Under the pieces are notes generated by a model. That model was not told the origin of the DNA, did not search any database, and saw nothing but the letters and a program-made list of their open reading frames with translations. Shown one piece after another: positions 26,632-33,986 of a DNA stretch of 34,648 nucleotides. How positions within the stretch are numbered: the stretch's first letter is position 1; each line of letters opens with the position of its first letter. Position numbers and translations under genes: made by a program. The stretch is from JBBDJB01 sp040880125 (GTDB lineage Bacteria; Planctomycetota; Planctomycetia; Pirellulales; JBBDJB01). The stretch is taken from positions 1 through 34,648 of the forward strand of contig JBBDJB010000020.1 of NCBI GenBank assembly GCA_040880125.1, given 5' to 3'.

Positions 26632-26651
26632 GGCGACGATCGCTTGTCGCC
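26632..26651. terminator. Possible bidirectional terminator between convergent genes
   Basis: Arms 26632-26637 (ggcgac) and 26646-26651 (gtcgcc) form a 6-bp hairpin in the 71-base gap where the methyltransferase and porin genes meet tail to tail. No T-run follows on either strand. Confidence 0.3.
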
Positions 26652-26652
26652 C

Positions 26653-27906
26653 TCAATACTGCCGCATCAAGCCGAGGCCGATGGCGTGCGTCTCCGCGCG
26701 GTGCCGGGCGTCGTCGAAATCGCCTCCCAGAAAGTCGCTCGTCTCCACCGTGACAGTCGGGCCGAACGTGTACATATACGCCGCGTCCACGTTCCAGCCC
26801 CGCCACATCCAGCCGTAGCCGAGCGAGAACGCGTGCTCCAGCGCCGCGGGAATGAACGGGGTGATCGTGTCGTTCGGAATGGGTACGCGGTGGTAGACGT
26901 AGCCGAAGCGCATCGTCTGATCGCAGGCGAGCAATTGCTCGTAGCCGACGCGGATCGACACCGTATCGCGCCAGTCGAGTGGAAACTGCTCGTATGCCTC
27001 CGGAAAGAGCCCGTTGCTGGGCGAGTTCAAGTGCAAGCCGAAGTCGTCGAATGCGCTGGACCAGTCGAACCAGATGATGTCCGTCGAAAGGATGCGGTGC
27101 GGGCAAAGCTCGTGGCGAACGCCCAGCCCGACCGACCGCGGCCACGTGATATCGAGCTGCGTGTCGTACGTGCTTTCTCCGAACGGCGTCGTTACGTGAG
27201 TGGTTCCCTCGGCCTCGAACCGGGACTCGCTCTGATACGCCAAGCCGACGGTCGTGCTCTCGGTTAATTGGTACATCATGCCGACCGACCAGCACAGGGC
27301 AGCGCCATCGACGTCCAAATTCATCAGTGTCGGCGTGCCGGGCAGTGTCGGCCCTTGCAGTGTGTAGGGCCCTTCCAGGTCGGCCACCGTAATGCCCAGG
27401 CCCAAGGTGCCGCCGATGGAGAGCCGATCGTTGACGCGGTACGAGACGCCCGGCAACAGCTTGGCGAGCGTGCCGAACGACTTGTACTGGCGCGTACCGG
27501 AAAACGGCGCCGGCCCTTCGAGGTTGTAGATCGCACCGAAGCCCGCGGGTGCAAACGCCCCCAACCCAAACGACCAGGAGCTGTCGTACGGGCTTCGCAC
27601 GATGGAGAACTCCGGCAGTCCGTACAGCGTGTGCTGTGCGGTGGCGTCGTTCTGGGCATCGGCGTAACGGAAGTCGGTCAGCAGCAGCGTCGCGCCGAGC
27701 TCGAAAGTCGTCTCGGTCGGTAACTGGCTCATCGCGGCCGGATTGTCGTACAGCACCGCGGCGTTATCGAAGTGCCCGATATTGGCACCGCCTCGGCCGA
27801 TGGTGCGCGCCGAAACGCCGTTGAGGATGATGCCGTCGCCCAGTGCCGCCCGGCCTAGAAGAAGCCAGACGCCTGCCCAGGCCACCAACTGCGATCCTTG
27901 CCGCAT
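26653..27906 (-). CDS. FadL/OmpP1-type outer membrane transporter
   Basis: A 417-residue outer membrane beta-barrel of the FadL/TodX family, which carries long-chain fatty acids or other hydrophobic compounds across the outer membrane. A signal peptide (MRQGSQLVAWAGVWLLLGRAALG) is followed by the family hallmark near the mature N-terminus, SARTIGRGGANIGHFDNAAVLYDNPAAMSQLP. Later strands alternate hydrophobic and polar residues, for example LSIGGTLGLGI, STTVGLAYQS, MRFGYVYHRVP and HAFSLGYGW. It ends LGLMRQY, with Tyr rather than the common terminal Phe. GGAAAGGA stands ahead of the ATG at 27906; the frame upstream (to 28005) is not signal-like. A lipid-related gene pair with the converging hotdog-methyltransferase is conceivable but unproven. 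Confidence 0.88.
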   Translation of the reverse strand: MRQGSQLVAWAGVWLLLGRAALGDGIILNGVSARTIGRGGANIGHFDNAAVLYDNPAAMSQLPTETTFELGATLLLTDFRYADAQNDATAQHTLYGLPEFSIVRSPYDSSWSFGLGAFAPAGFGAIYNLEGPAPFSGTRQYKSFGTLAKLLPGVSYRVNDRLSIGGTLGLGITVADLEGPYTLQGPTLPGTPTLMNLDVDGAALCWSVGMMYQLTESTTVGLAYQSESRFEAEGTTHVTTPFGESTYDTQLDITWPRSVGLGVRHELCPHRILSTDIIWFDWSSAFDDFGLHLNSPSNGLFPEAYEQFPLDWRDTVSIRVGYEQLLACDQTMRFGYVYHRVPIPNDTITPFIPAALEHAFSLGYGWMWRGWNVDAAYMYTFGPTVTVETSDFLGGDFDDARHRAETHAIGLGLMRQY

Positions 27907-28134
27907 GGTGAGAATCCTTTCCACCTCAGCCCTAGGGACGATTGCCGTCGCTAACGAGTCGTATTTACTGCGATCGGCTTGCCGACAGAATTGTCGTGAA
28001 CGCAACCTGCGATTGCGCGCTGCTCATGGTGACGAAAGCGCCGGTGGTAGCGATTAGTTAAGCGGGGCAAAATGGTGCCCGCTGCTGACTTGATCTGACG
28101 GTCCGGCATCCCGTGGCGATCCCGGGGCGGGCTG

Positions 28135-29190
28135 TCAGACAAGAGCCGGTTCGGTCGGCAGTGTCGGCAACTCGACCCCCGGCACCGCATCGCCGGCACT
28201 CAGCTTGCGCGCGATGTCGATGACCTCATCCTCCCGGCGCAGGAAGGCCTCCACCACATCCGGGTCGAACTGCGTGCCGGTGCCTTCCAGGATGATGCGT
28301 CGCGCCGTCTCGTGGCTGTACTTCGGCTTGTACACCCGCTGCGAAGTCAGCGCGTCGTACACGTCCGGCAGCGCGGTGAGCCTGCCGCACAGCGGGATCT
28401 CCCGCCCGCGAAGCCCATAGGGATAGCCCGTGCCGTCGAATCGCTCGTGGTGCGAAATGGCGATGTCCCGAGCCATGGTCAAGAACCGCGCTTCGGGATG
28501 CGCCCGAGTGGCGGCCGCCAGCGTTTCGCCTCCGATCGTGGTGTGCTGCTTCATGATGTCGAACTCTTCCGGCGTCAGCTTGCCGGGCTTGAGCAGCACG
28601 CGGTCGGGAATGCCGATCTTGCCGATATCGTGCAGCGGCGTGGTCAGGTACAAGAGCTGGACGTATTCGCCGTCGATCTCATCTCGGTACTCGCCCCACT
28701 CGGAAAGCTCCTCGGCAAGAATCCGGCAGTACTCCCGCATACGCTCCAGGTGCATGCCTGTTTCGATGTCGCGCGATTCGGTCAGCTTGGCCAGCGTGAA
28801 GAGCATCACGTCGCGGCTCTCCAGCGCGAGGATCCGCTCGCCCGTGCGCAGCCGCACGCGCAGCTCGTCCGGGTGGTACGGCTTGGATAAGAAGTCGTCC
28901 GCCCCGGCCCGCAGCCCCTCGACAACGTGATCCAGGCCCTCGTACGAAGTAACCAGCACGAAGTAGATATAGCTGCTCCAATTGCGGGCCCGCACCTGCC
29001 GGCAGAGCTCCGCGCCGCTCATCTCCGGCATCTCCCAATCGGAGACCACCATCCGGTAGCGGCCGGTGCGGATCAATTCGAACGCCTCGCGTCCGTTGAC
29101 GGCCACGGTGACGTCATACCCGAAACAGCGGAGCGAGTTCGCCACGATTTCCGCCGAGACACAATCGTCTTCAACCACTAAGACTCGCAC
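28135..29190 (-). CDS. Response regulator with HD-GYP c-di-GMP phosphodiesterase domain
   Basis: A 351-residue RpfG-type protein. The receiver domain (1-120) has VVEDD, phospho-acceptor D51 in VVSDWEMPEMSG and the conserved Lys K103 in FLSKPYHP. The HD-GYP domain (about 130-330) keeps the full metal and signature set: H147, H187-D188 in PLHDIGKIGIPD, H247-H248 in SHHERFDG, GTGYP at 253-257, and PDVYDALTS. It should break c-di-GMP down when phosphorylated. The start is a GTG with GGGGATT ahead. It lies 133 bases downstream of a free Hpt gene on the same strand, so Hpt may donate the phosphate. Confidence 0.95.
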   Translation of the reverse strand: MRVLVVEDDCVSAEIVANSLRCFGYDVTVAVNGREAFELIRTGRYRMVVSDWEMPEMSGAELCRQVRARNWSSYIYFVLVTSYEGLDHVVEGLRAGADDFLSKPYHPDELRVRLRTGERILALESRDVMLFTLAKLTESRDIETGMHLERMREYCRILAEELSEWGEYRDEIDGEYVQLLYLTTPLHDIGKIGIPDRVLLKPGKLTPEEFDIMKQHTTIGGETLAAATRAHPEARFLTMARDIAISHHERFDGTGYPYGLRGREIPLCGRLTALPDVYDALTSQRVYKPKYSHETARRIILEGTGTQFDPDVVEAFLRREDEVIDIARKLSAGDAVPGVELPTLPTEPALV

Positions 29191-29323
29191 GGATAATCCC
29201 CATTGCTCGTGGACCGATGACGTTCTATCTCTGGCGGGGACACAGCGGGCTTTCCCCGCCGTGCCAAGAGTTGCGAAATACGAACGCGATAGAAGGATCT
29301 GCGAAGTTGCACCAGATTCTCAC

Positions 29324-29707
29324 TCAACCGGACGCGGCTCCCGCGGCAATGTCCAGCGGAGCCAGCGCCTCTTTGAAGCGCAGCCACTCGCTGCGAAGTT
29401 CGTGGAATTGTGCTGCAATTTCCGGCAGCGGCAGTTCCCGGGCGGCCTGTTCCAGCCGCGAGGCTTTCGTTTTCAGCCCCAAAGCCGCGGCATTCGCGCA
29501 AGCGCCCTTGAGCCGATGTGCGACGCGGGCGACCGTTTCCGCGTCGTCGATGTCCAGCGCTCGCTGGAGTTCGGCAACGTCGGCCGCGCAGCGGTCTTGA
29601 AACATCGCCAGGATCCGTCCAGCAAACTCGACGTTGCCCAGGCAGCGCGTCAACAGTTCATTGACGTCGATCACGCCAGCCAGGGCATCTGTTGGTTCCG
29701 GCAACAT
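29324..29707 (-). CDS. Stand-alone Hpt (histidine phosphotransfer) protein
   Basis: A 127-residue four-helix phosphotransfer protein. The phospho-His H64 lies in RVAHRLKGACANAAALGL, the classic HxLKGxxxxxGAxxL pattern of Hpt domains. The residues before it (NELLTRCLGNVEFAGRILAMFQDR) match the first two helices. The ATG at 29707 follows a perfect AGGAGGT ribosome site; the frame stays open to 29917 but has no family features there. A free Hpt normally moves phosphate from the receiver of a hybrid histidine kinase to another receiver. The REC-HD-GYP gene is next on the same strand, and the giant hybrid kinase is 5 kb away. Confidence 0.92.
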   Translation of the reverse strand: MLPEPTDALAGVIDVNELLTRCLGNVEFAGRILAMFQDRCAADVAELQRALDIDDAETVARVAHRLKGACANAAALGLKTKASRLEQAARELPLPEIAAQFHELRSEWLRFKEALAPLDIAAGAASG

Positions 29708-30125
29708 TGCGGCGTACCTCCTTATCAGCGGTATCCGGTATCCGTTCCGCGCGGCAGTGCACGGCCGTTGGTCTTCGATGACTATTGAGATTTTCAAAAA
29801 GGCGACGAGGCTTGGGGGGGCAAATCGCCACCCGCGCGTCTTTCTATTGGGACCGTAGCTCACGCACGCGCATCGGTCAAAACGCATCCGGCGGCGCGAC
29901 CGGTACGACTGGTGCAATCGCCAGAATCGATCGCTTATCCGGTGGCACAGCCTGCCGGCGGGCTATTGCGTAGCACGCATCGCCGCGGCAGTCCGTCGGT
30001 TCAGCGCATCGCTTCCGATTTCCCATCCGACGCGCACGCCTCATAAGGGTGACGTGATCGGTTCGGCCCCGAACTCTGGCGGCCGGTTTTTGACCGCCCC
30101 TTTGACGGGGAACCCGTTTACCATC

Positions 30126-30175
30126 AAAAAAAGGCGGGGCGAAAGGCCGCGCCACCGCGGTGCGGCGCTGTTTTT
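30126..30175. terminator. Back-to-back intrinsic terminators
   Basis: Minus strand: the stem formed by 30133-30140 and 30146-30153 (ggcg-g-ggc and gcc-g-cgcc, one mismatch, 5-base loop) is followed by seven T at 30132-30126. Plus strand: the stem of 30146-30153 with 30159-30166, with one G-T pair, is followed after four bases by five T at 30171-30175. The two stems share one arm, so only one can form at a time on a given RNA. A 10-bp palindrome (30153-30162) lies inside. No annotated gene ends nearby on either strand. Confidence 0.5.
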
Positions 30176-30485
30176 GACGGTGTTTGTTGACCTCCCCGGT
30201 TTTGAGCTGTGTTCAAAAACTCCTGTGGCGTTACGGATGGCGTAATCTGCCGGGTAGGGTAAGTGCCCATATTTAGTTCAATTACACTAGTTCGTTTTTG
30301 CGGGCTGTTTGCAGGCACGGAAAGCAGAATACTCGGCATTTTGATACGACACGCTTGGAATTGAAGTCTGTTTTTCATACACAATTGTACAGCACAGAAC
30401 ACGTAAAATCAAGACTTGTTGGAAAAAAACTGTGGAGATTTCACGATAGGGTCTCTTTGCGGACCAAGCAGGAGACGGAGCATGG

Positions 30486-30505
30486 TTTTCCTCGCCCCCT
30501 TTTCC
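30486..30505. repeat. 20-bp inverted repeat, left copy, start of a tandem array
   Basis: This 20-mer (two ttttcc blocks joined by tcgccccc) is the exact reverse complement of 31577-31596. It begins three imperfect tandem copies of a ttttcctcgcc unit at 30486, 30500 and 30513. The two copies bracket the small membrane protein and the ion channel genes. Confidence 0.7.
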
Positions 30506-30582
30506 TCGCCCTTTTTCCTCGCCGACACCGGACGCTGGGCAGCTAGAATGTTTGCCAGCTTTTCAAGAAAGGGGGCAATATC

Positions 30583-30795
30583 ATGGGACGTAGGCGCAAC
30601 AAATTCGGCTTCTCATGGTCGTGGAAGCGCGCCAGCGGCTTATCAGCAGCTAAGGGGCGGTTGTCACGTCAGATCGGAATCCCGCTGTCACGGTCCGGGC
30701 GGCAGCGAAAGCTCGGCCGCATGGCCGGTTGCTGCATCCCGCTCATAGTGCTGGGTGGGGGCGGGGCGGCGCTGACTTGGCTTATCGCTTATTGA
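30583..30795 (+). CDS. Small basic protein with a C-terminal membrane segment
   Basis: A 70-residue protein with an AAAGGGGG ribosome site well placed before its ATG, which is why I accept it despite its size. The first 45 residues are strongly basic (RRRNKFGFSWSWKRASG, then LSRQIGIPLSRSGRQRKLGRM). The last 22 (CCIPLIVLGGGGAALTWLIAY) form one membrane helix. The Trp/Lys/Gly/Ser pattern reminds me of short proteins near phage or mobile genes, and faintly of DUF4236, but I cannot assign a family. Its last 14 bases overlap the end of the converging ion channel gene. Confidence 0.6.
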   Translation: MGRRRNKFGFSWSWKRASGLSAAKGRLSRQIGIPLSRSGRQRKLGRMAGCCIPLIVLGGGGAALTWLIAY

Positions 30796-31465
30796 ATGCT
30801 GACGCTAACAAGCCCGTCGGCACCGCTACGATTCCAAGCCCCAGGATTAGCACAACCGACGTGAATATCCTTCCTCCCACCGTCACCGGGTAAACGTCGC
30901 CGTATCCCACCGTGGTCAACGTCACAATTGACCACCATAGCGACTGAGGCACCGAACCGAATTGTTCCGGCTGGGCATCGCTCTCGAAATAGTAGATTCC
31001 AACAGCAGTGAGGTATAACAGCATCGCCGCAACAATCAGGAACAGAATTAGTTCCTGTTTCACATCTCTGAACGCAGCCTTGAACCGATCCATCGCATCC
31101 GTATACCGCACAACCTTGAACACTCGAAACACGCGGATCAATCGTAGCACCCGTGCTGAGCGAAGATCGACGCCGGTTGCAATGTAGAATGGCACGATTG
31201 CCGCCAGATCGACCAGCCCGTAGAAACTGAAGATGAATCGCAACCGGTTGTCAGCAACCAGTAAGCGAAGCACGTACTCGGCAGTGAAGATTGCCACCGT
31301 GACAACCTCCACCACGTAGAGCCAGTAACGCGCCGCCTGAGATAGGTTCGGGAGCGTTTCGATGGTGAAGCTAACCAGCGACACAACGATCAGCGCTTGA
31401 ATCGACAGGTCGAACGCACGGCCCGCCCTTGTGTCGCTCCGCTCTATGGTCTGCTTTAAGCCCAT
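30782..31465 (-). CDS. Voltage-gated-type potassium channel (six-helix ion transporter)
   Basis: A 227-residue channel subunit expected to form tetramers in the inner membrane. Six membrane helices can be traced: S1 near 19-37, S2 near 48-70, S3 near 79-97, a voltage-sensor S4 with regularly spaced Arg and Lys (RSARVLRLIRVFRVFKVVR, 102-120), S5 near 138-160, and S6 near 200-222. The pore helix and K+ selectivity filter TTVGYGD lie at 184-190. No cytoplasmic RCK or cyclic-nucleotide domain follows, so gating is probably by voltage alone. The ATG at 31465 is chosen because the frame upstream (to 31546) is Arg-rich and not family-like. The gene is flanked by the 20-bp inverted repeats. Confidence 0.93.
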   Translation of the reverse strand: MGLKQTIERSDTRAGRAFDLSIQALIVVSLVSFTIETLPNLSQAARYWLYVVEVVTVAIFTAEYVLRLLVADNRLRFIFSFYGLVDLAAIVPFYIATGVDLRSARVLRLIRVFRVFKVVRYTDAMDRFKAAFRDVKQELILFLIVAAMLLYLTAVGIYYFESDAQPEQFGSVPQSLWWSIVTLTTVGYGDVYPVTVGGRIFTSVVLILGLGIVAVPTGLLASAFNKR

Positions 31466-31540
31466 GCCGCCGTCCCGGAAGTGGTACAAATACCTTGACA
31501 GGCATCTAGTGTAACCACCGGGCCGCGCCGATTGAATCGG

Positions 31541-31572
31541 GCGCAATTGCCGGTTGGCGCAATTGCCGGTTG
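31541..31572. repeat. Tandem 16-bp repeat, two exact copies
   Basis: The unit gcgcaattgccggttg occurs at 31541-31556 and 31557-31572, with a partial third start (gcgc). It lies between the ion channel start and the GIY-YIG gene stop, directly beside the right copy of the 20-bp inverted repeat. Confidence 0.7.
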
Positions 31573-31576
31573 GCGC

Positions 31577-31596
31577 GGAAAAGGGGGCGAGGAAAA
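31577..31596. repeat. 20-bp inverted repeat, right copy
   Basis: Exact reverse complement of 30486-30505. It lies 13 bases beyond the stop of the minus-strand GIY-YIG gene and upstream of the ion channel gene. Confidence 0.7.
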
Positions 31597-31608
31597 GTAG
31601 AACGCCAC

Positions 31609-32967
31609 CTATTCCTCATCAGCCACGCCAGTCGATCCATCGGCATATACCCTGCCGTACACGTTTTCGATGAATTCCTCGTCCTCGTCGGACATCTCCA
31701 GACTCAGCCGGTACTCCAGCGCGTCAGCGTCCGCGACGTACTCGACCTCGCCGTGGTGATCGTGAACAAGCTGCAAAATGGCCTCGACGTCCGCGCGAAA
31801 GAATTCCTTCCGAGGATTCGTTTTGTTTAGCCGAGATTTATGAAGCGCCCGGTGCAGCTCGTTCTCCAGCGTCGGCGCGTCGTCCGAGGAGATCATCATG
31901 TGCACGTCGAACGGAAACGGTACCGAGGCATCTCCGAGTTCTTTGATGCGGACGAGCGGCTCAAGGCGACGCGTCATTCCTATCTTAAAGACGTCGTCCC
32001 CAAACGATCCAATATTCGAGATAACATAGACGTACCCGGCCTTGGTGAGTTGTGCCTGAGAGATGGCGCGCTGCGTCTGCACTTCTGCCTCGGACAAGCG
32101 TCTTTCGAGTTCCTGAATCTCGGCGCTGTGTTTGTCCGTAGCGTCGCGAAGTGCCATTTCCAGTGCAGCGCGGATCGCCTCACGCTGCGTTTCCAGGTGC
32201 GTGATCTCTCTTTCGCGCTCTCGTTCAAGCTTTTGTTCTTCACGAATCTGTGCGCGAATGCGAGCTTGCTCTTCACGCTCGAAAGCGGCGCGAACGACTC
32301 GTTCATACTCCTTCCGTAGCTCTGCAATAACCTGTTCCTCTTCGGACGCGGGAACATTAAGCCCCATGCCACGGCACTGCGCGATCACTTTTTCTAGCCG
32401 CTGCTTCGCATTCGCGAAGTTATTGGGAGTCAATGATGAGCCGATCCACTTGACGTTGTCCTTGAGGTAGGCGGTTCCCACGTCCTGTACCTTCTTATCG
32501 ACAGCCGTCTGTGACTCCCTATTCCTGGCTCCGTCAAGCCGGAGTTTGCGGACATGGATGTCCAGGCTTCGCAGATCGCGCTTGATAATCGCGTTTTCAT
32601 CCTGCAATTCCTGGTAAGAGACGGCTCGCTTGTTAAATTGTTCCCTCGCACTCTCGAATTCCTTGTGCTGCCCGTCTAGAGCTTTCTGCTTTTCTAATAT
32701 CGATAGCAGCATCTTGTCGCGTTGTTGAGCCTGCTCCTCCTGCATTCGACTCATTGACTCGATCTTTTCACGTTCAAACTCCTCCTGCTGTTCGTCGAGC
32801 GATTTCCGATTTTCAATTATCGACAGCAGCGCCCTGTCGTTCTGTTGAGCCTGCTCATCCTGGCTCCGACGCAGTGACTCGATGTGCTTGCGCTTGGCCT
32901 CTAGCGCCAGAAACGCGCAGAACGCACCGAACATCATGGACAGAAGCGCGACGATCACGTAGTCCAT
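31609..32967 (-). CDS. Membrane-anchored coiled-coil protein with DUF4041 and GIY-YIG nuclease-like domain
   Basis: A 452-residue protein. It starts with a membrane helix (VIVALLSMMFGAFCAFLAL, about 4-22). Next are two tandem 40-residue coiled-coil repeats (29-68 and 69-108) and more coiled coil. A DUF4041-like part follows (ELRKEYERVVRAAFEREEQARIR and IREEQKLERERE). The C-terminal domain, about 310-400, is of the T5orf172/MUG113 GIY-YIG type: GYVYVISN, FKIGMTRRLEPLVRIKEL, and the catalytic-type Glu in APTLENELHRALH, then NPRKEFF. Such domains cut DNA in other families. The tail is acidic. GGAGAG lies ahead of the ATG. It is 18 bases after a zinc-ribbon gene, so they form a unit. DUF4041/GIY-YIG proteins occur in phages and mobile regions; a defence role is inferred. 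Confidence 0.88.
   Translation of the reverse strand: MDYVIVALLSMMFGAFCAFLALEAKRKHIESLRRSQDEQAQQNDRALLSIIENRKSLDEQQEEFEREKIESMSRMQEEQAQQRDKMLLSILEKQKALDGQHKEFESAREQFNKRAVSYQELQDENAIIKRDLRSLDIHVRKLRLDGARNRESQTAVDKKVQDVGTAYLKDNVKWIGSSLTPNNFANAKQRLEKVIAQCRGMGLNVPASEEEQVIAELRKEYERVVRAAFEREEQARIRAQIREEQKLEREREREITHLETQREAIRAALEMALRDATDKHSAEIQELERRLSEAEVQTQRAISQAQLTKAGYVYVISNIGSFGDDVFKIGMTRRLEPLVRIKELGDASVPFPFDVHMMISSDDAPTLENELHRALHKSRLNKTNPRKEFFRADVEAILQLVHDHHGEVEYVADADALEYRLSLEMSDEDEEFIENVYGRVYADGSTGVADEE
32644..32883 (-). repeat. 120-bp tandem duplication inside the GIY-YIG gene
   Basis: Bases 32764-32883 and 32644-32763 code for two similar 40-residue units (IES-R-Q-EQAQQ-D--LLSI-E--K-LD-Q--EFE). 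The DNA copies are still clearly alike, for example around the shared ttgttgagcctgctc or tctgttgagcctgctc, so the duplication seems fairly recent. Confidence 0.75.
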
Positions 32968-32985
32968 CTTTCACTCTCCGCATGG

Positions 32986-33645
32986 CTAATTGGACTTCAG
33001 CAGGACGAACGAGACCGCATTCTTGCATTTTGGACAGGATTGCATTTCCAGGAACTTGTACTTGGCTGCCTTCGCCCTCGCGCCGCACGCAGGGCACTTC
33101 GCAAGCGCGACATCCTCGGTGTTTGTCGAAAAGCGCAAGTAGACTTCACCGTCATCTTCCATCCGCTGGATCACGCCCAGTGCCTCCCACGCTTCGAGGA
33201 TCCATGCTCGCAGTGGAGCTAGTTGCTTTCGCTTCGGCGGCTTACACGCAAGCTGAACTCGCCCATCTCGCTCGATGTCCGACCAAAGCTGCCAGGCAAG
33301 ATTCACGATGGACCGGGACTCCGTGATCTTCTCGGATAGTTGATGAGCCGTGTTCCGCTCGATCTGCCGTTGGCCTTTCAGGAGAACCTCTAGCTCGTCG
33401 AGCGCGCTTACGTCGAATACAACAGGGCACAAAGCTACCGCCAGATCGATCGTCTCGACGGAAGCAAACTCCCTGTTTTCATACTTGCGCTCGTAGCGCA
33501 TCATGCCGTCAATGTGCTTCCAAGACGCCTTTGCATATGTGAGTGTTTCAAGATACTCACGGTCGGCGTGGGCTTTGCTTGCCTTGGCGGCGAGCATTCG
33601 GTATTCGGAAGCATGGAATTCCATTTCTGCACGCTTCATGGCCAT
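32986..33645 (-). CDS. Unknown protein with C-terminal zinc ribbon
   Basis: A 219-residue protein I cannot assign to a family. The first 120 residues look wholly helical (SEYRMLAAKASKAHADREYLETLTYAKASWKHIDGM, then DELEVLLKGQRQIERN), perhaps TPR-like. The centre, KPPKRKQLAPLRAWILEAWEALGVIQRMEDDGEVYLRF, could be a small winged helix. The end is a zinc ribbon: C184 and C187, C204 and C207. The ATG at 33645 is chosen; the frame upstream to 33723 is low-complexity, and ATG 33639 is equally possible. It is the upstream gene of the GIY-YIG pair, 18 bases apart, so it may recognise nucleic acid or a partner for that protein. It has no membrane segment. Confidence 0.8.
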   Translation of the reverse strand: MAMKRAEMEFHASEYRMLAAKASKAHADREYLETLTYAKASWKHIDGMMRYERKYENREFASVETIDLAVALCPVVFDVSALDELEVLLKGQRQIERNTAHQLSEKITESRSIVNLAWQLWSDIERDGRVQLACKPPKRKQLAPLRAWILEAWEALGVIQRMEDDGEVYLRFSTNTEDVALAKCPACGARAKAAKYKFLEMQSCPKCKNAVSFVLLKSN

Positions 33646-33986
33646 GGAATTTGCCTGCGGGTGGTGCGCTTGCGACGGCTTCAGATGAGTTGATTGAACT
33701 GAACTCGTGGCCTGGAATCGCAAAGCAATTCCAGGCAGAGCTTATGCAGCGCCGCTTCCAGCTCCGGGACGTGGGACGCTATTCTAACAAGCGAGCGTGC
33801 GCCGTTCCAGAAAAACCACGTAAAGAGCGAGTACGTGGGTGGCTCCGCACAACAGGCGCGGCTTGGGTGATCAAGCAGGTGCCCCTGGAATGCGCGCGCA
33901 CACCGCAAAACGCTAAGTGCGAGAAAGGTCCGCCTGAACGGCTGGCGGCAAACGGCACTGCTGGACAAGCCAGCAGTGGCACCCGA
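33646..33986. other. Intergenic stretch between hicB and the zinc-ribbon gene
   Basis: About 340 bases with no supported gene. It contains the hairpin past hicB (33956-33978) and should carry the promoter of the zinc-ribbon/GIY-YIG unit. Confidence 0.45.
33956..33978 (-). terminator. Hairpin just past hicB, likely terminator
   Basis: Arms 33956-33964 (cactgctgg) and 33970-33978 (ccagcagtg) are exact reverse complements with a 5-base loop. The hairpin begins 8 bases past the hicB stop on the minus strand and is followed there by gccgttt, only a weak T-run. Confidence 0.5.

Larger units (their letters stand above)
29708..30582. other. Gene-free stretch at the edge of the accessory segment
   Basis: About 875 bases without a supported gene. 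The first part is GC-rich and upstream of the Hpt gene. The middle (30126-30175) holds back-to-back terminator-like hairpins. From about 30230 to 30480 the sequence is visibly richer in A and T than most of the window. The end carries three pyrimidine-rich tandem repeats (30486-30523). It looks like a junction; no tRNA or obvious attachment site was found. Confidence 0.5.

Noticed and set aside
29848..29925. tRNA-like opening (gggaccgtagctca)
   Set aside because: No matching acceptor 3' strand, no anticodon arm and no TTC-loop sequence follow.
30486..30523. Three short tandem copies considered as a CRISPR array
   Set aside because: Units are 11-14 bases with no spacers.
30416..30748. Plus-strand frame overlapping the 70-residue gene
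   Set aside because: It crosses the tandem pyrimidine repeats, lacks a ribosome site and reads low-complexity; the 30583 frame has a good site.
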